Below, piece by piece: positions 1 through 12,064 of a DNA stretch of 64,000 bases (position 1 is its first letter; each line of letters starts with the position of its first letter). This stretch comes from Cloeon dipterum. Taxonomy: Eukaryota; Arthropoda; Insecta; Ephemeroptera; Baetidae. The position numbers were made by a program, and so were the translations under genes. The stretch is taken from positions 4,082,501-4,146,500 of the forward strand of contig NC_088787.1 in NCBI RefSeq assembly GCF_949628265.1, in the 5' to 3' direction. The notes below the pieces were generated by a model that saw nothing but the letters and a program-made list of their open reading frames with translations, was not told where the DNA came from and did not search any database.

Positions 1-837
1 TTGTAACCACAAGAAACTGCAGTGATGGATTTTGAATCTAATCCTTGCATTCTTGTTGGTAAATATCTCATGTCCTCTGGATCTGGATCGAAGCTCCAAA
101 TGCCGTGGAGCCCGATTCTTTCAGAGCCGAAAGCGAAGACCTAAACAATTTTATTTTGAATTGAAATAATTTAAATGATTAATTATTTTGAAACCTCTCC
201 AAGGGATGTCAGAGCCAAGGTGTGGGTCTCACTTGTGGCCACTTGCACGATTCTCCTCAGCTCCAAATTTCCCGCAATTTTGGTTGGCGTCTTGATTAAG
301 TTTCGTGCATCTCCAAGTCCAAGCTTGCCCCTAGCATTATTTCCCCAGGCGAAAACCGAGCCAAACGACGTAAGAGCGAAAAAGGACGGGATGCTAGACT
401 TTCCTTCACATTCGATGCCTTAATTCAAATTGTACGTAAATCTTAAAAGTTAAAAAAATCATTTCATAAAAATACTTATTATTTTCTGTCCGCACAAGGC
501 TTCGATTTTTTCCGGCTTGCTTATTGGTGAATCATTTCCTGTGGCCAAGCATCCAAATTGGTTTACGCCATAGCCATAAACTTTGTCGTCTTTCGTCACG
601 CAAATCACATTCACATTCATCACATGGTCTTGGCATCCTAAAATACGATTTAATCTGAATTTCCTGATAAAATTATTTCATATGCTTGAGACATCATCAA
701 AATTAAATGCTGGCTCATTTCCCAAGGTTTATTAACATTGACACACACTTACTAATAACGATTGCAAGACTGATAGACGACTTATTTTTGAGTCGCCGTA
801 ATTCTGGCCACTTGTCCAAGCAACTCATATCCGACAT
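1..837 (-). CDS. RCC1/BTB protein, 5' part (copy 1, cut by window edge)
   Basis: The first four exons of an RCC1-repeat/BTB gene lie here on the minus strand: exon 1 753-837, exon 2 476-637, exon 3 195-418 and exon 4 from 140 down past the window edge. The start ATG is at 837-835 and opens MSDMSCLDKW. RCC1 blades are recognised by VYGYGVNQFGCL in exon 2 and FAWGNNARGKLGLG in exon 3. Exon order, phases and sequence match the neighbouring complete gene at 2558-5842, so the two are tandem duplicates. The rest, including the BTB domain, should lie to the left. RCC1 propellers bind protein partners and BTB domains dimerise and often recruit Cullin-3 ligases. That role is family knowledge and is not shown here. 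Confidence 0.85.
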
Positions 838-2557
838 TGTTTAAATTTTCAGCTATTGGTATAAGCTTCTATCTGTTGGAAAATAAAAAATTTAGCTGTT
901 TAGGAAAAAGAATGCAGTTAAAGTGGAATGATACTGGGCAACAATTGAAAATTATTTGAATTGTTGGATGCCATAAACAATTTGTTCAACAATTTGCAAT
1001 AATAAAAAACGGCCCTTCCTCTACAATAAAATTTCAAATTTTGCCAATTTTCTCCAAAATGTACAGTGCTCGAATATATTTTCTTGGCATATTCCGATTC
1101 CTCTCGTCGAGATCTGTCCAACGGTGTATGCCACGTATTGGGGAAACTCTTGGTTTTGAAATTAAATCGGATTTCAAGTAAGGAGACAGCCATTACCATT
1201 TGAAAAGCACGGTAGCTTTCAAGCCAAGTTTCTCAAAAAATTACAGCGCTTCTTAAATCAATTTAGGCTTTAACTGAATTCTTGCATTGGCAACAAGCAT
1301 TTTCCAGGCTTTTCCAGTATCATTCCTCTTTAAGAATCGGAATATCCTTTGCTTGAGAGTCTAAAATTATGTTTCTAAATTTTTTACCAAATAATTCTTG
1401 TTTGAAAATAAGTTTTTCATAAGTTTCTCGAGATTCTTGAACCCTTTCGTAGTTCAAATAATTTAATTTATTTAGCCAGAGGCTGGAAATAATTCATTTG
1501 AAGCGTTTCATTTTTCCAAAGCGAAACAACTTGAGGAGAAAATAATTTATTTCAAAAAATTCGAGATTGAAATTTAAATTATTTTAAGTTTAATTTTACT
1601 TACCAAATTGCTCAGAAAAAATGTACCGACAGCCAGCACAAGCTCTAGCGAACTAAAAGCACGTCTCGTAATAATAAAAATGACCCTCTACTTTTATTAT
1701 TTAATTATTGATTGCGAAACATCCACTCTTGTATTGCACAACACTTTCGTCATTAACTTTGTAGAAACAACTAATTGATTGCGATAGATTTTCAACAGTC
1801 ATAGGTAAATATTAAAATCAATACAATTTAAAAATTGTGTCATCTTGAAGCAAAAATGATTAAAATTATAGCCATAATTGTCATTTACATCGTCTCCTCT
1901 CCCGAGTTCCTGACAGACGGTAATTCACTGGCTGACAATATTTAACAAAAACATTTTGTTTTAAATGCTCCGCTTATTAAAAATTATAATTATCTATCCA
2001 GATTTTTAATTTACCAGTTTTTTTGTCTGGAAATTTATAAATTTGTTGCGTAGTGTTTTAAATAAAATCAAGCTGAGAAAAGCAACACGTGTTTTTCTTG
2101 CTCTTTTGACACGCGTGGTGTGTTTTGTTTTGGAAGAACGAACAAAGCACGTCAAGCGGGCAGTGAGTATATAGCAACGCATGCTCGCTTTTTTTCTCGG
2201 ATGACTCTCAACCAGCAATCGCTGCATGACAGCTAAATTTTGTCTCTGCTTCTAAGAAATAAAATAGAACATATTATGCCCTCTCTCAAAAAAATAAAAC
2301 AAAGTAAAAAAAAAACAATAAGAATTAGTCGCTATTCAAATCAAATTATTTTATTTTCAGCCTTTTCACATACCAATTGGAATTTTTCTATTTATTTCTT
2401 GAAATTCTACTTCTTTGGCCGCCCAATTGATGAAATTTGTGTACTCATTTATATTTTGTAACTAATTGTAAGCAAGAAAGTGACAAGCACGCAGTTGTAA
2501 AAGAAAATAAACAATTGCATCGATTCCTTGCTGACGAAATAAGGAAGATTCGAAATT
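838..2557. other. Intergenic between RCC1/BTB copies 1 and 2
   Basis: This stretch holds the 5' flank of copy 1 and the 3' flank of copy 2. About 1340-1890 is shared with the 5' flank of copy 2 at 5940-6575. Both contain a conserved block (near 1600-1660 and 6298-6360) that reads on the minus strand as a possible noncoding first exon ending in a GTAAGT donor. A MITE at 921-1329 interrupts the shared sequence. No other coding exon was recognised. Confidence 0.6.
917..1333. mobile_element. MITE with TTAA duplication, present only in copy 1 flank
   Basis: A 409-bp element at 921-1329 has near-perfect terminal inverted repeats: AGTGGAATGATACTGG on the left and CCAGTATCATTCCTCT on the right. It is bracketed by TTAA at 917-920 and 1330-1333. 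The duplicated flank of copy 2 near 5920 lacks the insert and reads GCAGTATAGAATTGG across the site. This makes an empty/filled pair, so insertion came after the gene duplication. TTAA targets are typical of piggyBac-like transposases. No transposase is coded inside. Confidence 0.8.
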
Positions 2558-5500
2558 TTATTTCTTCAATGTCGTGGATCTTGGAAATAACAAACCACGA
2601 AAAATTTCATCGATATCTTCTTCACGACGTGCGGCATTGCTGCTTTTATTGTGGCGACTGATGTAATCTCTCTTGACAGCCGCGCTCAAGTCGACAAATT
2701 TCTCCCGGAATCTTAGGGGAGAATGCCAACAAAATTTATAAGCCAACGCCTTCAGACCCTGAATAATTTAAGTGAGTCAATTGTGGAATTCAGTAGGGAA
2801 AAATTAAAATTACTCACGTTGAAGCCGTGCAAAACTGCCTTGTCGTAGTAGAGACCCACATTGTCCAATGTCAAGTTGTTTTTCATGAAATTCGCGCACT
2901 TCTCCTTCAGGCCAGTCATTTGGAAAGCATCAGCCAAAGCAAGAAAATCTAAAATTGTATTTTTAAAGATAGCATTCCAATTCAACCACCTCCGAACAGA
3001 TGGTGCCACTGTTTTATAAATATTTTATTTGCGAATGAACGTAGGTGCCATCTTTTGTCATTTTTTCTTATTACCTATGACTGTTTCTTGATTAATTTTA
3101 ATCTCGTCCGTGTAGATGTATTTCAGAAAGGCGTGGAAAACAACATAGCTATGCTCCGTAACCAACTCTTGGCTGAAATATTATTTTTATTTATAACAAT
3201 TCTAGTTTTAAACTATTTTAAAACAAACCTGTCACTTCTCTTGAAGATTTCTCTGAATTTCTCGCTACGCATCATCAGAATCAGCTTGTGGACGTGAATT
3301 TTCTTTTCTTCGACAATAAACGTGAAGTCGGAGTATTCCTAAATTTAATTTTAACATTTCTAAAAATTTTAAAGGCACAAAAAGTTTACCGGATTATCAA
3401 AAAAGTGCACTGAGCACGTAGTAAGCAATTCAGCCTTTGGGATTTTCGGTCGCAGAGGTCGGACCGTGGCTGCCGGAGTGGCAACAGTCGCATAAACCTC
3501 GTCCAGTGAAGAGAAATCTGTTTTGATTGGCATCGCTTGGGTAGCCAAGTTTGGGTCTAAATCATTAAATTATAAATATTGTACGTTTAAAACTCGAACA
3601 GTTCGTGTCTTCTTACCGCAGTATCCCCAAATGAAGACTTGGCCATCTTCGTTGATCGCGGCATTAGGGCGCAAGTAACAGCCGGAGGCAGTAATGTCCG
3701 TAATTCTGCAGAAACAAAAAAAGGTGAGCGAGCGGCCATATTGTGATTTCTTTGGTTTAAACACCGTCTTTTACGAAGTTTCTGAGCACACCAATCGATT
3801 CTTGAAGGTCAAATTAGGTAAAGTGGATGTTTTTCCGACCAAAAAGCTGAGCGCGACTTTTTCCCGCCAAAACAATATATGCGAGAACTGCGCATGCGTC
3901 AGAGCTGGCTGCATCTGACAATGAAGTCATTCGTAAAAGCGGTCTCTGCAAGTGCTCAAACCAGCTCTGACGCATGCGCACTTGTCGCAAATACGTTCAT
4001 ATTGTTTTGGCGGGAAAAAGTTCGCACGTCACGCTGGACGTTTTGGTTGGAAAAATATGTATTTTACCTAATTCGACTTTCAAGAATCGATTGGTGTACT
4101 CAGAAACTACGTCAAAGAATGTTTTTAAAAGTTTCCACTTTCGACAGACTCCTGAATTAAAAAAATTCTTTGAAATTTGACGGTTATATTTTATATTCTT
4201 TCTAATATACCTGCCCATGTTTTTCGCCACCAACTTTGGGTAGTAGGCGTCTCTGTGACTTCGTCCTGGTCCTAGGTTCCCGTAAGTGTTTTCTCCCCAA
4301 GCATAAACTTGTCCATCGCGGGAGAGAGCAAGGATGTGGCTCAGTCCGCATGCAATTTTGGCGATTGGGATGCCTTCCAAGGCGAACATTCTTTCTGGAG
4401 CAAGATGATTGTCACCATTTTGCGCGCCCGAGCAGTGAACCTATAAAATAAGCAATAATTTATTGGAATTTTGTAGTCCGTGATGAAGAATTTTTATTTT
4501 AACGATATAAAAATCGATTAGTCGCTCCGCAAACACGTAATTTTAAATTTTTCATTCATAAAATTGTTAAAGACCGTCTTTGACGAAGGTTCTGAGCACA
4601 CCAATCGATTCCTGAGGGTCGAATTAGGTAAAGTGGATGTTTTATTCTGATCAAAAGGTGCAGCGTGACGTGCGAACTTTTTTTCCCGCCAAAACAATAC
4701 GAATGTAAATGCGAGAAGTGCGCATGCGTTAGAGCTGGTTTGAGAACTCGCAGAGAGACCACCTCTACTTATGACTTCTCTGTCAAATCCAGCCAACTCT
4801 GACGCATGCGCACTTCTCGAAAATAGGTTCATATTGTTTTGGCGGGAAAAATGTTCACACGTTTGCTCGGAAAAATATCCATTTTGCCTAATTTGACCCT
4901 GAAGAATCGATTGGTGTGCTCAAAAACCTCGTCAAAGACGGTCTTTAAGGAGGAAAAAATAAATTTTCATTTTTACCGCTCCTGTGTCGTCAAGTGCTGC
5001 TGAAATTTCGTAACCACAAGAAACTTGAGTGATGAATTTTGAAGCTAATCCTTTCACCCTTTTTGGTAAATATATATCATGTCGATCGAAGCTCCAAATG
5101 CCGAGTTGCCCGATTCTATTAGAGCCGAAAGCGAAGACCTAAACAATTTTATTTAGAATTGAAATAATTTAAATGATTAATTATTTTGAAACCTCTCCAA
5201 GGGACGTCAGAGCCAAGGTGTGGGTCTCGCTTGTGGCCACTTGCACGACTCTCTTCTGCTCCAAATTTCCCGCAATTTTGGTTGGCGTCTTGATTAAGTC
5301 TCGTGCATCTCCAAGTCCAAGCTTTCCCCTAGCATTATTTCCCCAGGTGAAAACCGAGCCAAACGACGTAAGAGCGAAAAAGGACGGGAAGCAAGACTTT
5401 CCTTCACATTCGATGCCTTTAATTTAAATTTTAAAAGAGTATGAAGTAAATTAAATATACAATCTATTAAATATACTTGTTATTTTCTGTCCGCACAAGG

Positions 5501-5842
5501 CTTTGATTTTTTCCGGCTTCCTTATTGGCAAATCATTTCCTGTGCCCAAGCATCCATATTGGTTTACGCCATAACCATAAACTTTGTCGTCTTTCGTCAC
5601 GTAAATCACATTCACATTCATCACATGTTCTTGGCATCCTGAAATACGATTTAATAATCTAAATTTTCTAATGCAATTAATTCATATGCTTGAGAAATCG
5701 TTCAAAATTTAATGCTGGATCATTTCTCAAGGTTTACTGACATTGACACACACTTACTTAAAACGATTGCAAGACTGATAGACGACTTATTGTTGAGTCG
5801 CCGTAATTCTGGCCACTTGTCCAAGCAACTTATATCCGACAT
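2558..5842 (-). CDS. RCC1-repeat/BTB/BACK protein (copy 2)
   Basis: Complete 11-exon gene of 552 residues. Exons on the minus strand are 5758-5842, 5477-5638, 5193-5416, 4977-5138, 4211-4440, 3617-3705, 3390-3556, 3229-3338, 3075-3172, 2818-2948 and 2558-2758. Exons 1-6 hold RCC1 blades, for example VYGYGVNQYGCLGTG and VYAWGENTYGNLGPG with IACGLSHILAL. Exons 8-10 code a BTB domain (DFTFIVEEKKIHVHKLILM, then FLKYIYTDEI) and exons 10-11 a BACK-like tail. This is the order of the RCBTB family, whose members are thought to be protein-interaction scaffolds or Cullin-3 adaptors. The C-terminal 60 residues are basic and diverged from the paralogues. Two TTAA MITEs lie in introns 4 and 5, and start context and splice phases agree with the four sister genes. 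Confidence 0.9.
3757..4128. mobile_element. Foldback TTAA MITE, family A, copy 1
   Basis: A roughly 364-bp element with two arms that are long inverted repeats of each other. Arm landmarks are CGATTCTTGAAGGTC, CCCGCCAAAACAATAT and GCGCATGCG-type cores, and TTAA lies at 3757-3760 and 4125-4128. It sits in intron 5 of the RCC1/BTB copy 2 gene. No protein is coded. It is one of six clear copies in the window. Confidence 0.85.
4567..4948. mobile_element. Foldback TTAA MITE, family A, copy 2
   Basis: A 374-bp member starting AGACCGTCTTTGACG and ending CGTCAAAGACGGTCT, bracketed by intact TTAA at 4567-4570 and 4945-4948. It lies in intron 4 of RCC1/BTB copy 2, only 30 bp from exon 4. RCC1/BTB copy 3 carries a related MITE in the same intron (8562-8949), so the insertion may predate that duplication. 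Confidence 0.9.
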
Positions 5843-6819
5843 TGTTTCAATTTTTAGCACTTGGTATAAGCTCTCTCTGTTGGAAAATAAAAACATTTAG
5901 CTTTAGGAAAAGGAATGCAGTATAGAATTGGAATATCATTTGCTTTAGAGTCGAAAATAATGTTTCTAAATTTTTTACCAATTAATTCTTTTTTTAAAAC
6001 AACTTTTTCATAAGTTTCTTGAGATTCTTGAACCCTTTCGAAGTCCAAATAATTTAATTTATTGAACTGAAGGCCAGAAATAGTTCATTTGAAGCGTTTA
6101 ATTTTTCCAAAGCGAAACAACTTGAGAAGAAACTAATTTATTTTATTTTAATTAATTTTATTTTAATCAGGATATATCAAACTTAAATTTCCAATTCTAG
6201 AATAAAGTAAAATAGGGAGAATAAGCAAAAATGCTTGAATTGTAAATGAAAAAAAAATAGAGATAGAAATTTAATTTATGTTAAGTTTAATTTTACTTAC
6301 CAAATTGCTCAGAAAAAATGTACCGACAGCCAGCACAAGCTCTAGCGAACTAAAAGCACGTCTCGTAATAATAAAATGACCCTCTACTTTTATGATTTAA
6401 TTATTAATTGCAAAATATCTACTCTTGTATTACACAACACTTTCATCATTAACTTTGTAGAAACAACTAATTGATTGCGAGAAACTTTCAACAGTCATAG
6501 GTAACTATGAAGTAGTACAATTTAAAAATTGTGTCATCTTGAAGCAAAAATTATTAAAAATATTGCCATAATTGTCTCATTGACGTTTAGAAAAATTAGC
6601 TATGACGGAAAATTAACCAATAAGAAATTAAAATCCACATTTCTTCATTTTACTTTCGAAATTTCTCTATTTCATGGTACATTTTCAGAAAAGCAAAGTC
6701 AAATCTAGTTTAATTATTCAAAATTTTAATTTTTACCAAATTTGGTGTTATTTTTATCAATACAATTATACGGTATTTATTTTAAATTAAAAGTGATCTT
6801 TTATTTTTCCTATACATAT
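5843..6819. other. Intergenic between RCC1/BTB copies 2 and 3
   Basis: The 5' flank of copy 2, alignable with 905-1890 apart from the MITE in copy 1 and about 100 bp of extra AT-rich sequence near 6130-6270. A minus-strand GTAAGT donor near 6295 may close a noncoding first exon. The remainder to 6819 is AT-rich with no recognised exon. Confidence 0.55.
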
Positions 6820-9800
6820 TTAAAAAGTCAGATGATTCTGAATAAATCGACGTAACGGACATCGTTTTCCGCTGCTCGTTGGAGTCTGTGATGCAATCAC
6901 CTTTTTGAGGATCTCTCTTCTAAAAGAACGATCGCTGAAAACTCTTTCATCATTTTCTTTCAATGTTTTGGAGAAGAAGGCGCTTTTAACCTCAGCCTCG
7001 TGGTCCAGGAAAAAGTCGAAAATGGTGTCCTCCAGTTCCTAAAATTATTTAAAGCTCACTTTGAGGTTTAAAATTAAATAAAAAATATATATGTACCTCA
7101 AATTTATGAAAACGCGCCACTTCATGAAAAACAGCTACGTTTTCCATATTCAGATTTTGTTTGGTGTACTTGATGCACGCTTCTTGAATATCAGCCACCA
7201 GAAAGAAGCAAGAAAGCCCGATCAGACCTAAATTTGATAAAATAATAATTGGAGAATTTTTAAAATTAATCTTTTTTACTGGTAATTATGTCATCATTGA
7301 GATTAATCTCATTTGTGTAGAAATATTTCAGAAAAGCGTGGAACGCCTCGTAGCTGCTACCCTCAATGGTTAGCTCCCTATTAAAAATTATATTTATTAT
7401 CGTTTAAAAATAATTATCTATATTTTATTACATACCGTACGCTACTATCCTTGAAATATTTCCCGTAAAAAATTGCTCTGAAGACGGTGCTTCGCATCAC
7501 CAGAATGAGTTTGTGAACGTGGATTTTCTTGCCTTCGACGATGAACGTGAAGTTGCATGTTTCCTGCAGATTTAATTTGCAAAAAAACAATCAAACTCCA
7601 TTTTCAATCGAACAGGTGGGTTAAATAATTTTTCTGACCAAACTTAAGTGAACACGTTGCTTTGGCGCGCGCACGCTTGAACCTTTTGGTTACTGCTGTC
7701 CAAGTCCAAAGGCGTCACCTCTCTGACGTCACAGCAATGCTTCGGGCTTGGCATTGACAGCTGTGACGTCAGAGTTAGCGACCAAAAGCGCGCCAAAGTA
7801 ACGTGCGTTTTGCTTTGCACCTCGGCTCGCAGGTCCCTAAACACTAAAATTATTTACCCAACCTATTTCGACCCTCAGGAATCTAGGGATAATTACCGGA
7901 TCTTCAAAGAATCGTTCTGCAGTGGAATTGATCGAGTCGAATTTCGGTCTCAAAGGTCGGGCCGTAGCTTCTGGCTCTGTAGCAGCGAAAACCTCGTCCA
8001 GCGTCGAAAAAGAGGTGAGTTCTGGGGTTTCGCTTGTCAAGCCTGCGATTTGATTCAATTTAATTTAACAGTTAGTTAAAATATTTAATTATCTCTTACT
8101 TGTAAGAGCTCCCCAAACATTGAATCGGAAAACCTGCCCGTTTTCGTTGATTGCAGCGGAAGAGTGATGAATCTCAGGGTTTTGGCTCGCGGCAATGTCC
8201 GTAACCCTAAAACAAAATTATTTTTATTTGTTCTACATCGTGATTGGTAATAATTCTGATCATGTACCTGCCCATATCTTTAAAAACATGGATCGCAGGA
8301 CCTAGCCTCTGCTCGACCAGCTGGTCAGTCGTGTTGTATCCCCAGGTGCGAACCTCTCCTTCGCGAGACAGAAGAAGGGCGTGCGTTGGGCCGCAAACAA
8401 TTTTGGAAAATAAGACGCCCTCCGAGCCAGGCGCGATTCTTGGATTGGGGAACAGTGCTTGCGTGCTGTCCACTTCACCGATTTGAGCCTTGCCCCAAGT
8501 GATTACCTATATAATATGATTTTTTTTATTAATATGATGATAATGAACCGAGAAAAACCATTTAAAGAATGCCTTTGGCGAAGTTTCTGAGCACACCAAT
8601 CGATTCCTGAGGGTCGAATTAGGTAAAATGGATATTTTTTCCGTCCAAAAGGTGCAGCAAGACTTTTTTCCCGCCAAAACGATATGAGAACGTATTTGTG
8701 AGAAGTGCGCATGCGTCAGAGCTGGTTTGAGCACTTGCAGAGAGACTGCCTGTACGAATGACTTCTTTGGCAGATCCAGCCAGCTCTGACGCATGAGCAG
8801 TTCTCGCAAATAAGTTCAAATTGTTTTGGCGGGAACAACGTTCGCATTTCGCGCTGCGCTTTTTGGTCGGAAAAAATATCCAATTCACCTAATTCGACCC
8901 TCAGGAATCGATTGGTGAGCTCAGAAACTACGTCAAAGGCAGTCTTCAAAGAAAATAATCGAAGAACCGTTGGAATTTTTTAAGTCGGTCACTGCATTAG
9001 TCATTTAGCGAGCAATGAGAATAGATAGCGGCCATATTGTGACGTCACCAAGTGTCACGGCCCTTGCCAAATAATTAAACAGGGCTTTGATTTTCAGATT
9101 TTACCTCTCCTGTGTCGAGAAGGGCGAAGGACATGACGAAGCCACACGCGACCGCGGTGACAAATCTTCCAGCTAAAAGTCCATTCACTTTTTTCGGATG
9201 TGACGTGTCCACTGTGTTTCCGAGGCCTAGTTGTCCGTAGTCATTGGAGCCAAAAGCGAAGACCTTTATTTAAGTAAATAACTCAGAAGTTTTAAATTAT
9301 TAAAAAATTAATCGAACCTCTCCATCTGAAGTTAAGACCAGGGTATGACTCTTTCCACAGGCGACCTGGACAACTCTTTTCCCCTCCAAATCCCCTTCTA
9401 CCTTGGTCGGAACCATCGTGTACTCCTTTGTCCCCAGTCCGAGCTCGCCCCTTTCGTTTTTGCCCCACGCGAAAAGAGTGCCAGACGAGCAAATTGCGAA
9501 AACTGAGAACTTTGTTTTGAAGCCTCCATGCTCCAGACCTGATAATATTATGAATTCCAATAAAATCACGAATTAATAGATTTTCTTCGATATGTACCTA
9601 TGACATTTTGTCCGCAGAGAATTTGGATTTTCTCCGGCTTTGTGTGAGGCTGCGTGTCTCCAATGCCGAGGCATCCGTTTGCGTTGATGCCGAATCCGTA
9701 AACATCGTCATCTCTCATTACGAAAATTGCATTCCTTCCTGAAAATTTCGACAATGACGAGAAATTAAATTAAGACAGCGAAAGTCGGAAATATATTAAA

Positions 9801-10003
9801 CGCTTAGTTAATAATTTGAAATATTATTTAATGGTTGCGCAAGGAGTTATCACACCACTAGATTCATTTTGAAATATATTTCACACTATTACGAATTCTC
9901 ATAAAAAGTAATTACCGAAAACGATGGCAAGGCGGATGTTCTGCTTCACCTCCTTACTCAGCAACACAAATAATTTCCATTTATTCAGGCAGTTCGACGA
10001 CAT
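6820..10003 (-). CDS. RCC1-repeat/BTB/BACK protein (copy 3)
   Basis: Complete 11-exon gene of 558 residues. Minus-strand exons are 9916-10003, 9598-9738, 9318-9538, 9105-9263, 8268-8506, 8100-8206, 7897-8042, 7436-7563, 7280-7377, 7097-7227 and 6820-7038. The start reads MSSNCLNKWKLF. RCC1 blades show VYGFGINANGCLGIG, FAWGKNERGELGLG and VACGKSHTLVL. The BTB domain starts NFTFIVEGKKIHVHKLIL and FLKYFYTNEINLND follows. The tail differs strongly from the other copies. A noncoding first exon probably ends at the GTGAGT donor near 10246 upstream. A family A MITE lies in intron 4 and a diverged foldback in intron 7. Function is as for the RCBTB family, as scaffold or Cullin-3 adaptor, and substrates are unknown. 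Confidence 0.9.
7600..7885. mobile_element. Diverged foldback element in intron 7
   Basis: Imperfect inverted repeats run from the edges (TCGAACAGGTGGGTTAAATA on the left, matched by the complement of the right side near 7850-7880) to an inner TTTGGCGCGC core. The outer right arm still resembles the family A motif TCGACCCTCAGGAAT, so this may be an old relative. A TTAA duplication could not be confirmed. Confidence 0.5.
8562..8949. mobile_element. Foldback TTAA MITE, family A, copy 3
   Basis: A 380-bp member in intron 4 of RCC1/BTB copy 3. It starts after TTAA at 8562-8565 and ends before TCAA at 8946-8949, read as a mutated duplication. The arms carry the same CCCGCCAAAAC and GCGCATGCGTCAGAGCTGG landmarks as the other copies. 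Confidence 0.85.
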
Positions 10004-11600
10004 CACGCCGAAGTATTTTTCCTAACGCAAAAAGAGATATTTTGAGATTATAGCAATGAGAACACCAAGAACTTCAAAGCCATTTTATAATTTAAATAAT
10101 AATGCAGTTGGTCATGAAGCTGTAATTTATATAGCTGCAGTTTATTCTTGGAAGCAAGAGCATTTTTAATTTTAAATTGGATTTATTGCAGCAATTATAA
10201 AGACATCTAAAATACAGAAATTGAGATAGCAAACATAATTACTCACCAAAACGGACCGCAATTAATCTAAAAAAGGTTGATTTGCGTGGTTTGCTGGCTG
10301 TGAGCTCGATTTATTTCTGAGGAAGTGCTGCTTCTTCCCTGGTTCACTCACTAAATGAGAATGACGGGCTCGTAACTTTGTAAGCTCAGCTACAAGGTTG
10401 ATTATTGCATTTTATTACTGACTATTACACTTATTAATTTTTACCCAATCGTATTGAGAAATTAAATAATTTGGGAGTTACTGAGCAACGTTTGAGTTCA
10501 TTAATTTCATAAAAATAGCTTCCCTTGAATTATCGTAATAATTAATTGAATTAATTTTCTTGCTCAAAAAAAAAAGTAATATGTCAAAAGTCTTTGGTCT
10601 TGACTCACTCTCGGTTTTTTAAATGAAGAGTTATTTTGAGTCTCGATCTCGAAACCTACCTCGTTTTTTTGTCTCTTTTCTGTTTCTAAAAAACTATATT
10701 TTCATGGGGACCTGTGAGGAAAATAAATATCAAAGCAGAAAGAGCGGAGAATGAATGAGAAATAGTGTGTGTCGCGTGTCGCAATTAATGCGTGCGCGGC
10801 GATGCGAGGAAATATTGTGTTTTTATGACGAAGTCTGGGGCAGTGTGAGCGCGCTTCGGCCGAAACAGCGTACTCTTAATGAAAGCGAGAAGGCAGTCAG
10901 CACAGAGACCGGCAAGCGTAATGATTTTGCAAACAATTTCGTTGCAAAGAGCTGATTAATTAATTGTTTGCCATCAGGAAAAGTGTTCAGAAGCTCTTAA
11001 TTTTAACAAAAAATTACTTTTTTAGAAGAGTAAAAAGAAATAAAAATGTTAGATATATAAAGGAAGGGGTGGAAAATTGAAGCGGAGCATGTTACAAAAA
11101 AATCCAAAGAAGCAGATGGAAAATAGGAAAGACCGAATAAAAGTGCATATTTATTTAAACAAAAAACTAAATAAATTATCGAATTAATGAAACCCCAGAA
11201 GAGTGATTTCGAGTTGTAAAAAGAGATTCATTGAGTAGTGTGAAATGCAAGCTGTGCGAGGCCGGCTGCTTGCCGCGCAACTCGACGCTTTGCTCTCTCT
11301 CGTCTTTCACACCGACTCGATCGGCGGGTAAAGCACCAAGCAAAATCTCACGTCATCATTTTCCTCCAAAATAGCCAGTACAAAAAATCAAGCAAAGTTC
11401 ATTTTTCAGTATTTTTGCCATTCTTCTATTTTTTGGGAATATAGAATTTGAAGAATTTTGTTCTATATATGCATCCAATTTTAATTTTTAAAGTACACTA
11501 TATCTCTGCTTTTACCTTTCTAAGTAAGCTTCAACTCTAAAAATGATTACAATTATTTGTTATAAAATTTACAAACAAAAATCATATTAACTGTCAAACC
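10004..11600. other. Intergenic, 5' flank of RCC1/BTB copy 3
   Basis: AT-rich sequence. A minus-strand noncoding first exon of copy 3 probably ends at the donor near 10246. The part from 11215 to 11460 is repeated at 12065-12310. No coding exon was recognised. Confidence 0.5.
11215..11460. repeat. Noncoding duplicated block, member 1
   Basis: Shares an ordered string of motifs with 12065-12310: AAAGAGATTCA near the start, CTCTCGTCTTTC, GTAAAGCACCAAGCA-like, CCTCCAAAATAGC-like and a TATTTTTGCCATTCTTCT-like end. It contains no reading frame. It brackets the decayed RCC1/BTB exon together with member 2. Confidence 0.65.
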
Positions 11601-11604
11601 AACA

Positions 11605-11762
11605 GCATGGATGAAGAGTTCAGCCAAACTGTTTTTCCAGTTTCTATCTTGGTTGGCCACACGTCGGTAAACGTCCATGATGGCTTCCCTCTTGACTCGA
11701 AACTGTGCACTGCTTCAACCAGATTCCTCTTGCAATAATTGAAGCAGAACTTCTCGAGGTCC
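11605..11762 (-). pseudogene. Orphan last exon of an RCC1/BTB gene
   Basis: The complement of this stretch matches the final exon of the plus-strand gene at 23542-23700: DLEKFCFNYCKRNLVEAVH, then an internal deletion of about 20 bp, then REAIMDVYRR-like coding and ANQD-NWK-NSLAELFIHAV. Nothing else of the gene is intact upstream, although 11880-11960 may hold remains of the preceding exon. It is a fragment left by an RCC1/BTB duplication. Confidence 0.75.
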
Positions 11763-12064
11763 TAAAATGTCAAATTTATTAATTATTTCAAAGACGAGGC
11801 TTGAAACTTAATGTGCAATTAATTTAAAATAAATAATTTCACTCGCTTTTCAATTCAATAACTATTTTTTTCTCAAAACTGATGAAATGCGCCAGCAGAG
11901 AGCGTGTTTCCATTTTCAGCGCTGCAAACTTGAAGCCTCAAATTAATCGTTAAACCATTGAATATTTATCATGTTTTGGAAATAAATTATCTGAATAACC
12001 CCCGATAATAATTAAAATTGTTCCTGCATTCGATGCAAAAATCTGGTTAACGACTTATATTGCG

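Noticed and set aside
8503-8949. Several overlapping minus-strand frames of 69-100 codons
   Set aside because: They fall in a foldback MITE and differ between its copies. No conserved protein.
10755-10955. 66-codon plus-strand frame
   Set aside because: No domain, no splice context and no paralogue.
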